Positions 57,518-64,000 of a stretch of DNA of 64,000 bases are shown one piece after another. Source of the stretch: Pseudonocardia sp. HH130629-09 (GTDB lineage Bacteria > Actinomycetota > Actinomycetes > Mycobacteriales > Pseudonocardiaceae). Position 1 is the stretch's first letter, and every line of letters begins with the position of its first letter. Below the pieces are notes generated by a model. That model was not told the DNA's origin. It ran no database searches and saw only the letters and a program-made list of their open reading frames with translations. The stretch spans positions 124,001 through 188,000 of the forward strand of contig NZ_CP011868.1 of the NCBI RefSeq assembly GCF_001294645.1. Reading direction: 5' to 3'. The translations under genes were made by a program, and so were the position numbers.

Positions 57518-58269
57518 GGATCTCTTCCGGATGCGTGGGCAAGGGCTGCTGGACGTAGACCGGATCACGACGCCCCCGGCCGAGAATCGTCCACGTCACG
57601 GGCGACGGCCGCACGGTACCGGCGGGATCGCTGCGCTACGCCTGCGCCGACCGTGACCGTGCCATCGCGGCGTGTGCCGCCGGGGGAGGGAGGAGCGGCC
57701 ACGACCCCGTCGATGTGAATCCCCGGAGACACGGTCCACGTCGTCGTGCACGTGCACGGTCCCGCGGACGTGCGCCGTCACGTGGTTCCAGGTGGGCACG
57801 ACCCGGCCGTCGGCCCGCCTCCAGCGCGCCGTTCAGGGGCGGACCGGCGAGCCGGCGGCGACGGGACGGGAGGGCGGTCGCGGCCGTCCCCGTTCGTGAC
57901 CCCCGATCGCGTGATGTGCGTCGGTCCCGGGCGGGGCACAGGAGGCGACTGCGCGACGGAGTGACGTGCGGACGCGGTCGAGCGGAGACGTGTTACGGAG
58001 CGTGATCCACACGAAGGATGCGCGTCCGTTCGGGTCCACTGTGGTGACGATCCGTCGCCGACGGCGTCCGGACGCGATGTTCTCACGGCTCTTCGGCTGC
58101 CGGATGAGAGCAATAACCTTGCGGTCGGTAATGCCTCTCGTCCGATAGTGGTAGAAAATTCGTCGGATCGGGGACGGACCGGATAGCGTTCTGTGCATCG
58201 GCGGGGCTCCCGAACCCACGCCGAACACGCCGGTCCGACTCGGACCCCGTACACAACGGAGAAGTAACT
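57518..58269. other. 752-bp decay region
   Basis: No intact gene. It contains a PaiB-like fragment (57722-57830, minus) and, from about 58080, AT-richer sequence leading to the small secreted-protein gene, with a possible TAGCGT -10 at 58184-58189. Confidence 0.5.
57722..57830 (-). pseudogene. Fragment of a PaiB-like FMN-binding regulator
   Basis: The minus strand reads ADGRVVPTWNHVTAHVRGTV then HVHDD, matching the conserved KVVPTWNY-x-x-VHA-x-G-x-x-x-x-x-DD block of PaiB family proteins. No flanking domain remains in any frame. Confidence 0.55.
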
Positions 58270-58638
58270 GTGCTGAAGAAGGCTGGAATCCTGACCGCCG
58301 GCGTCACCGCTGGTCTGCTCGCCATCTCCCCGCTCGCCTTCGCGGGTGACGGCGGCTGGGACAAGGGCCACGGGCACGGCCACGGCGGCGACCGCATCAA
58401 CGCCGACCAGATCAACAACCTGGAGAAGGACCGCGTGAGCGGCGACCAGACCGGTCTGGTCAACCTCGGCGACGTCAACGCCCTGAACAACGCCAACGTC
58501 CTGGGCTGCTCGCTGAACAACGCCGACGTCGCCGCCAGCGTGCTGGGCATCCTCGGCGGCCAGGCCGTCAACGGTGAGGACGCCCCGAGCGCGAACGACT
58601 GCTCGCAGGGTGACCGCCAGGCCAACTTCCAGGACTGA
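58270..58638 (+). CDS. Small secreted protein with rodlin-like features
   Basis: 122 residues. Signal peptide 1-25 (cleavage at AFA-G). The mature part starts with a Gly/His stretch (GHGHGHGG, 34-40). Asn-rich repeats follow, NINNL-type segments ending in NALNNANVLGCSLNNADVAA, and two cysteines at 80 and 111. Rodlins and related actinobacterial surface proteins show similar Asn/Val-rich repeats and paired Cys, but the match is only by style. The GTG at 58270 has GGAGAAG upstream. Expressed alone, with a strong terminator after it. Confidence 0.72.
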   Translation: MLKKAGILTAGVTAGLLAISPLAFAGDGGWDKGHGHGHGGDRINADQINNLEKDRVSGDQTGLVNLGDVNALNNANVLGCSLNNADVAASVLGILGGQAVNGEDAPSANDCSQGDRQANFQD

Positions 58639-58705
58639 GTGCACTTGCACCACCGGGCCCGTTGACGGGGCCGTCTTCCCGTCATCCGTGACCCCGCACG
58701 TCCGA

Positions 58706-58740
58706 AGGTCCCCCGCTCTTCCGACTGGAGCGGGGGACCT
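58706..58740. terminator. Bidirectional terminator between the secreted-protein and CocE genes
   Basis: A 13-bp perfect stem AGGTCCCCCGCTC (58706-58718) pairs with 58728-58740 around a 9-nt loop. It is positioned between convergent genes. Confidence 0.8.
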
Positions 58741-58781
58741 CCGCGTTTCCGGGAACGCTCGGGAATGCGTGTCGGAACGGT

Positions 58782-60419
58782 TCAGGGATGGTGCGGCAGA
58801 ACCACGTGCGACGGGTGCTCGGAATCGTGCAGGATCTCGTAGGGGATCCGTTCCCCGTCGACCGCGGTCGCCGTCCGCTCACCGGTTCCCGGATTGCGGG
58901 CGAAACGCGGGAACGCCGCGCCGGCGACCTGCACGCGCAGCCGGTGCCCGGCCCGCACGCGGTATCCGGTCGGGCTCAGCGTCATCCGGACGACCGTCGT
59001 GCCGTCCGGGGCCGTGGCCTCGTCGCCCGGGACCAGCCGGTGCATCGCGTCGGTGATGTTCATCGAGGCCCCGTCGGGGCCGACGTCGCACAGCCGTACG
59101 AACACGTCGCCGATTCCCGTCCCGGTCCGCACGTAGACCACGGCCGACACCGGACCGAGCAGGTCCAGGTCGGACTCCAGCGGCGGGCCGGTCCAGACGC
59201 GCACGTCGTCGCGGGCCTCGACGGCGCGGTTGTCCAGCTGCTTGGACGGCGGCTGGAGCATCGGGCCCCCGACCGTCGGTGTCGGGTCGGCCGGGTCGTA
59301 GACGAACCGTGACGGCGGAGAGGTCCCGGCCGGTCGGTCCGGACCCAGCCCGCCACCGGCGTCGAGGTACCACTCGGTCGGGCGGGCCTCCGGCGGTGGC
59401 CAGCACGGCAGGTCGGTCCAGCGGTCGGCGTGCTGGACGTACACCCGGACCGGGGCGCGGCCGTCGTGCTCACCGCCGTGCAGGTGCACGCCCAGCCAGT
59501 GGACCATCTCGTGGGCGATGGTCGACAGCGATCCGCGGTCGCCGTGGGACCAGGGGCCGATCGTGATCCGCGCCGTCGCCCCGCCCCGCTGCAGCGCGGT
59601 GAAGTCCACCAGCTGACGGTCCAGGAACAGGTCCCACCAGCCGGTCACCATGCAGACCGGCGGCATCGCGGCGGCGTCGAAACCGTCGTGCTCGGCGGGC
59701 GCCCAGAACTCGCGCGGCTGCTCGGCGTGCTCGACGAAGTCCCGCCAGAACACCACCGGCGCCCCGGTCAGCGCGACGTCCGCGGCCTGCAGCGGCTGGG
59801 AGGTCACCGCACGCCGCTTGCGACGGCTGAACACCGGCGTCGCGAGGAAGCCGGTGACCGCGCCGATGCGCTCCTGACGGCCGATCTGGTTCACCCAGGT
59901 CGCGAGGTTCAGCAGGCCGGGCGCGCCGCCGGGGTAGAAGGTGCTGGTGAACTCCGACGCGGTGATGTCGGCGTTCATCGAGCACAGACCCGGGTCGGCG
60001 TAGGGGGCGACCGCCCACTGGGTGTGTCCGACGTAGCTGGGGCCCACCATCGAGACGCGGCCGTCGCACCAGTCCTGTCCGCGCACCCAGGCGAGCGTGT
60101 CGAGACCGTCGGAGCTCTCGTGCAGGAACGGGCGGAACTGCCCGCCCGAGCCGAAGGTGCCCCGGGTGGACTGGACCAGCACCTGGAACCCGCGGCGGGC
60201 CAGCAGCGAACCGATGATCGACCCGAGGCCGTCGCGGCCGTAGGGGGTGCGCATCAGGACCGTCGGACGCGGCCGCAGCGGGCCGGGCGCCCGGTACAGG
60301 TCGGCGAGCAGGACGACACCGTCGGAGAGCGGGACCCGCAGGTCACGCTCGCGCACGTACGGCTCGTCGGTACCGAAGCCGAGCCTGCGGTCGACCAGTC
60401 GCTCCGTGAGCGCGGTCAT
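58782..60419 (-). CDS. CocE/NonD family hydrolase (X-Pro dipeptidyl-peptidase fold)
   Basis: 545 residues. Alpha/beta hydrolase domain with nucleophile S128 in GPSYVG, Asp in GWWDLFLD and His in GPWSHGD. The C-terminal jelly-roll (about 350-545) ends in typical RVQVAGAAFPRFARN. Family members cleave esters (cocaine esterase) or X-Pro peptides; no signal peptide. ATG 60419 with GGGGAGGT upstream. Confidence 0.92.
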   Translation of the reverse strand: MTALTERLVDRRLGFGTDEPYVRERDLRVPLSDGVVLLADLYRAPGPLRPRPTVLMRTPYGRDGLGSIIGSLLARRGFQVLVQSTRGTFGSGGQFRPFLHESSDGLDTLAWVRGQDWCDGRVSMVGPSYVGHTQWAVAPYADPGLCSMNADITASEFTSTFYPGGAPGLLNLATWVNQIGRQERIGAVTGFLATPVFSRRKRRAVTSQPLQAADVALTGAPVVFWRDFVEHAEQPREFWAPAEHDGFDAAAMPPVCMVTGWWDLFLDRQLVDFTALQRGGATARITIGPWSHGDRGSLSTIAHEMVHWLGVHLHGGEHDGRAPVRVYVQHADRWTDLPCWPPPEARPTEWYLDAGGGLGPDRPAGTSPPSRFVYDPADPTPTVGGPMLQPPSKQLDNRAVEARDDVRVWTGPPLESDLDLLGPVSAVVYVRTGTGIGDVFVRLCDVGPDGASMNITDAMHRLVPGDEATAPDGTTVVRMTLSPTGYRVRAGHRLRVQVAGAAFPRFARNPGTGERTATAVDGERIPYEILHDSEHPSHVVLPHHP

Positions 60420-60511
60420 GAGACCTCCCCCCCCGCCCGCCCCCTGCGGACACCGTCGATCGTAGGAGAACCCGGTTGCACCGACCGGGCGTGGCCGGTG
60501 ACGGTCACGTG

Positions 60512-61678
60512 GTGACCGTCCCTCCCGTACTGACCGACGGGGTCGTGACCCTGCGCGCGCACACCGACGCCGACGTCCCCGGGATGCTCGAGGTGTACCG
60601 CGATCCCGTCGTGCAGCGCTGGACCTCGCTCACCCCGACCACCGGCGAACGCGGGGCCCGGGAGTGGATCGACCTCACCGGGCGGGAGTGGGACACCGGC
60701 CGGCAGTACGTGTGGGCGGTGGAGGCCGAGCACGACGGCCGCCCCCGCTACGCGGGTTCGATCGACCTGCGTCGCAACCCGGTGCCGTCGGTCGGCTACC
60801 TGCTCGCACCCTGGGCGCGTGGACGAGGGCTCGCGAGCCGTGCGCTGCGGCTGGCCGCCGACTGGGGCTTCGACGTCGCCGGGTTCGCCGCGCTGCACTG
60901 GGACTGCCGTGCCGGGCACGTCGCGTCCTGGCGGGTGGCACACGCCTGCGGGTTCCGGTTCGAGGGTGTCCGGACCCTGGCCCTGCCTGCCGAGGGCGGC
61001 CTGGTCGACGCCTGGACCGCCGTCCTGCTGCCCGGCACACCCGTCGCCGACCGTCCCCCCGCGACGACGTGGTGGACGCACCCGGTGCTCGACGGCGACG
61101 GCGTCCGGCTCCGCCCGCCCACCGAGGCCGACCTCGCCCGGCACGTCGAGGCGTGCAACGACCCCGTCGCCCGCTGGTGGAGCGCCACACTGCCGGTGCC
61201 CTACACCGACGACGACGCCCGTCGTTGGCTGCGCGACCATCCGCTGGAGCGCTCCCTGGGCGCCGGCGTCGGCTGGGTGATCGCCGACCCGGACGACGAC
61301 TGCTACCTCGGCACTCTGTCGGTGTTCGGCACCGACCGGCCCTACTCCCCGACCGGTGGCGAGGTCGGCTACCGCGCCCACCCCGACGCCCGCGGCCGCG
61401 GCGCGGTGTCCGCGGCGGTCCGGCGCGTCGTGCGGCACGCGTTCACTCCGGTCGCCGACGGCGGGATGGGCCGGCACCGGCTGCAGCTCGGCGCCGCGGC
61501 GGACAACACCGCCAGCCGCCGCGTCGCCGAGCGCGCCGGGTTCCGGCTGTGGGGCCGCCCGCGGGCCGACGGCGTGCACGGCACGGAGAACGAGATCGTC
61601 GACGACGGGGTCTGGTACGACCTGCTCGCAACCGACCGGGTCCCGCCGCCCACCGGAACTGTCGGGGGTGCCCCGTAG
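60512..61678 (+). CDS. Tandem GNAT-domain acetyltransferase
   Basis: 388 residues carrying two RimJ/RimL-type GNAT domains (about 5-175 and 188-375). Each starts with VxLRxxTxAD-like strands and has an acetyl-CoA loop (APWARGRGLASRAL in the first, HPDARGRGAVSAAV in the second). Both keep NxAS-type helices, so both may be active. Several in-frame starts exist (60476, 60509, 60512); the last fits the domain edge best. Substrates unknown. Confidence 0.85.
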   Translation: MTVPPVLTDGVVTLRAHTDADVPGMLEVYRDPVVQRWTSLTPTTGERGAREWIDLTGREWDTGRQYVWAVEAEHDGRPRYAGSIDLRRNPVPSVGYLLAPWARGRGLASRALRLAADWGFDVAGFAALHWDCRAGHVASWRVAHACGFRFEGVRTLALPAEGGLVDAWTAVLLPGTPVADRPPATTWWTHPVLDGDGVRLRPPTEADLARHVEACNDPVARWWSATLPVPYTDDDARRWLRDHPLERSLGAGVGWVIADPDDDCYLGTLSVFGTDRPYSPTGGEVGYRAHPDARGRGAVSAAVRRVVRHAFTPVADGGMGRHRLQLGAAADNTASRRVAERAGFRLWGRPRADGVHGTENEIVDDGVWYDLLATDRVPPPTGTVGGAP

Positions 61679-61681
61679 CCT
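61676..61681 (+). promoter_or_regulatory. -10 hexamer of the small zinc-finger gene, leaderless arrangement
   Basis: TAGCCT overlaps the upstream stop and lies 7 nt before GTG 61689. Confidence 0.4.
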
Positions 61682-61688
61682 GCCCGCC

Positions 61689-61907
61689 GTGCGGATCATG
61701 CGGATGTCCTGTTGCGGGACCGAGTGGGTGGGGCCGGACCGGGCGCACTGCTGCCGCAGGTTCGGTGGCTGCGGAGCCGTCTTCGACGACGCGGCGCTGT
61801 GGGACACCCACCGCCCCCGAGGCGTGTGTGTGACCGACCCGCGCGAGCTCGGGCTCGTCGCGACCCGCAACGGGATCTGGCAGCGGGCGCTCGACGCGGC
61901 CTGCTGA
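61689..61907 (+). CDS. Small Cys-rich protein, FDxHR-type zinc finger
   Basis: 72 residues. Cysteines at the start (SCCG), a CCRRFGGCGAVFDD block and a later C in HRPRGVC, together with WDTHR, resemble the actinobacterial FDxHR putative zinc-binding family (C-x-x-C ... F-D-x-H-R ... C). The GTG at 61689 is 11 nt after the GNAT stop. Nucleic-acid binding is possible but unproven. Confidence 0.65.
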   Translation: MRIMRMSCCGTEWVGPDRAHCCRRFGGCGAVFDDAALWDTHRPRGVCVTDPRELGLVATRNGIWQRALDAAC

Positions 61908-61924
61908 GCAGAGGGGACCGGCGG

Positions 61925-62188
61925 TCAGGGCGGCCCGCGGGTGATGCCGCGGAACACCGCCTCGTCCGGGCCAGGATTGCGGATCCGGACCAGGCTCAGC
62001 CCGGTGAACCACAGCACCGAACCGGCACCGAAGGTCCGGCTCCCGCCTGCGGCGCAGCACAGCTCGATCCGCCCGGCGTCGACCACGACGACGGCGCCCC
62101 GCCACTCGTCCTCGACGTGCGGGCGGACCTCACCGGGGGCGAGCACGACGGTGCGGGTCCATGTCCGCGACGGCGCGTCGTCGTGCAT
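61925..62188 (-). CDS. Small cupin-like hypothetical protein
   Basis: 87 residues with a beta-rich pattern (TVVLAPGEVRPHVEDEWRGA, VVVVDAGRIELCC, FGAGSVLWFTG) like a single cupin barrel, but lacking a clear His triad. Convergent with the zinc-finger gene (17-nt gap). Function unknown. Confidence 0.6.
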   Translation of the reverse strand: MHDDAPSRTWTRTVVLAPGEVRPHVEDEWRGAVVVVDAGRIELCCAAGGSRTFGAGSVLWFTGLSLVRIRNPGPDEAVFRGITRGPP

Positions 62189-62395
62189 CGATCATCACCT
62201 GCCCGGTCCGGTGCGGGCGTCGTGCCCGCACCAGCTCCGACCGGCCGTCCGGCCCCAAGTCATCGGCCTGTTCGCTCGAACCCAGGACAGCCCCGGGATG
62301 CCCAGCACCCGGACGTCCGGTGGGGAGCCACGGCGCCCGTCGGGTGACGGAACATCACGCGATCACGAGCGGTTCACGGAGAGGCGAGTGGACCG

Positions 62396-63682
62396 ATGCC
62401 TGCGCACGATCATGAGTGGCGGGACGCGACGGGATGGGCCGCGGGCATCGCGTCCGGCGAACTCTCTGCGACCGAGGTCGTCGAGACGTACCTCGCGCGC
62501 ATCGACCGGCACGATCCGACCCTCAACGCCTTCGTCACCGTGGTCGCCGAGCGTGCTGGCCGAGGCCGCGAACCCCCGTCCGGGCCCGCTCTCGGGTGTC
62601 CCGTTCACCGTCAAGGACTCCTTCGACACCGAGTGTGTGCGCACCGCTCGTGGGTCGAGGCTGTTCGCCGAACGGGTGCCGCCGGTGGATGCGAGTGCGG
62701 TCGCGCGGCTCCGGGCAGCCGGCGCGGTACTCATCGGCAAGACGAACCTGCCCGACATGTCGTACTGGACCGAGACCGACAACTGCCTGAGCGGGCGCAC
62801 CGTCAACCCGTACGACCCGAGCCGTACCCCCGGAGGTTCCAGCGGCGGGGAATCCGCTGCGATCGCTGCCGGTCTCTCGCCCCTCGGCCTGGGGAGCGAC
62901 GTCGCGATCTCGGTCCGTGGGCCGGCCCACGACACGGGGATCGCCGCGCTCAAGCCGTCCTACGGCCGCATCCCGCTCGAGGGGCACTTTCCGGCTGCGC
63001 TCCTGCGCTGGTGGCACGCGGGCCCCATGGCGCGCAGTGTGCGGGACCTGCGGCTCGCGCTGGCCGTCATGGACGGGTCGGCGGGTCGAGGCCCTCGTCC
63101 GCCCGCGGCGCCGGGGGCTCGTCAGCAGTGGCGCATCGGCTGGTCGGGGATGCCGTCGGCCCCCTGGCTCCCTCCGTGACCGACACCGTGCGCAGCGCCG
63201 CAGAAGCGCTGGACGAACTGGGGCACCGTGTGCACCGGACCTCGCCGGAGTGGCTCGCCCACCGCGACTGGACGAGTGTGTCCGCCCAGCTCTCCACCGC
63301 CGAGATGCAGCCCTACCTCGAGCAGCTCGTGGCCGGGAGCACCGTCGAACTCCACCAGGTCACCCGTGCGGTGCTTGCCGCCGAGGTCGCAGAGGCCTCG
63401 GTACTCCAGCACGCGGAGCGTGCGGTCGCGACCCTTCGGGCAGATGCCGAGCGCTGGTTCGACTCATGCGATGCGCTGCTGCTGCCGGTGACGCCCTTTC
63501 CCGCGCCGGAGGTGACCGTTCCGTTCGGCGCCGATGATGCCGGGATGCCGATCGGGGTCCAGCTGGTCGCACGTCGGGGGGCGGACGTGTCGCTGCTCGA
63601 CCTCGCCGAGCAGCTCGAGGCGGTCAGCCCGGTGCGTCACCGTCGTCCTTCCGGGGCAGGTGGTGCCGAGAGCCGGCGGTGA
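62396..63682 (+). pseudogene. Amidase gene with two compensating frameshifts
   Basis: ATG 62396 begins a normal amidase N-terminus (SGELSATEVVETYLARIDRH) to about 62550, where an extra base moves the family match to the next frame. That frame holds the catalytic Lys (GVPFTVKDS), TPGGSSGGESAAIAAG and the nucleophile region GSDVAISVRGPAH. A missing base near 63145-63165 restores the first frame, which then reads TVRSAAEALDELGHRV to the TGA at 63682. Neither frame alone encodes an enzyme. If both are sequence errors, it would be about 428 residues. Confidence 0.75.
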
Positions 63683-63870
63683 CGTCGCTGTGCTCAGCGA
63701 CCGGGGCACCGCTGCGGAGTCCGGCATCCGGGGGCCGCTCGTGTGCCTCCGACCGCGAGCCACCCACCGCCCGGCGCCTCCCGGCTCGGGCGCCCTGCCG
63801 GGCAACTAGTACGTTCGCGCGACCAGCGCCGACGCCACGCGGAGGCCCGCTGGAGGGGGGGAAGGACACC

Positions 63871-64000
63871 GTGACGCAACGACGCCGTCCGCGGTTGCAC
63901 GCGCTCGAGGCGACGTCGCTGCCCGCGGCACACGCCAGGGCCCGCGACGCCCGTCGCCGCCATCCGGTGGTCGGGGACCACGCCGCCGCCGTCGTCGCCG
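63871..64000 (+). CDS. N-terminus of an unidentified protein (partial)
   Basis: The GTG at 63871 follows GGAGGGGGGGAAGGA and opens 43 codons running off the window, with a basic, Arg/Ala/His-rich start (TQRRRPRLHALEA). G/C third positions look coding. No family recognised from this piece. Confidence 0.45.
   Translation, partial: MTQRRRPRLHALEATSLPAAHARARDARRRHPVVGDHAAAVVA

Noticed and set aside
58141..58170. Imperfect inverted repeat TCCGA ... TCGGA upstream of the rodlin-like gene
   Set aside because: Only 5-bp arms with a long gap, expected by chance.

Overview
This window comes from a high-GC actinobacterium, probably Pseudonocardia or a close relative. That placement is inferred from very high GC at third codon positions, many GTG starts, a complete nuoA-N operon, and a run of menaquinone genes, mgtA-like, menG, polyprenyl-synthase and htpX genes that parallels the order in Mycobacterium. 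No rRNA or other marker gene is present to fix the genus.

Layout. 1-22,105 is a respiratory-quinone neighbourhood: menA, menE, menB, menD, an isochorismate synthase and menG. They are interleaved with an APH-like kinase, a large FAD/Fe-S dehydrogenase, patatin, aldo/keto reductase, a cysteine-free IscA-fold protein, an ABC-F ATPase, a dienelactone hydrolase, an inositol-phosphatase-family enzyme and a mannosyltransferase. 22,106-22,824 is a regulatory gap with two related palindromes and a Rex-type operator. 22,825-38,931 is the 14-gene complex I operon, mostly translationally coupled, followed by a polyprenyl diphosphate synthase (menaquinone side chain). 39,933-42,986 holds a RarD-like transporter and a membrane-anchored acidic repeat protein whose 3' end is fused to an IS481-type remnant. 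42,987-50,428 holds korB-korA, an enoyl-CoA hydratase, htpX, a frameshifted Pro-rich membrane protein and an amidase. From 50,603 the window becomes accessory: yajQ, tRNA-Tyr, an intact IS21-type element 8 bp past the tRNA, an integrase remnant, a self-contained secreted-protein/GntR/ABC-transporter operon with a recognisable promoter-operator, decayed SDR and PaiB-like fragments, a small secreted rodlin-like protein, a CocE-type hydrolase, a double GNAT protein, small proteins, and an amidase with two compensating frameshifts.

How the genes fit. Chorismate is converted by isochorismate synthase, MenD, MenE, MenB, MenA and MenG to menaquinone. The polyprenyl synthase supplies the side chain, and complex I passes electrons from NADH to that menaquinone. 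The Rex-type site would tie nuo expression to the NADH/NAD+ ratio. KorAB (2-oxoglutarate:ferredoxin oxidoreductase) adds an alternative low-potential electron route. menC and the DHNA-CoA thioesterase are not in the window.

Two cross-cutting observations stand out. Eight genes, including menA, menB, the isochorismate synthase and menG, have a TANNNT -10 hexamer only 6-8 nt before the start codon and no Shine-Dalgarno, which predicts leaderless transcripts. Four otherwise well-conserved genes carry single-base frameshifts (five in total), so they are either young pseudogenes or assembly indels.
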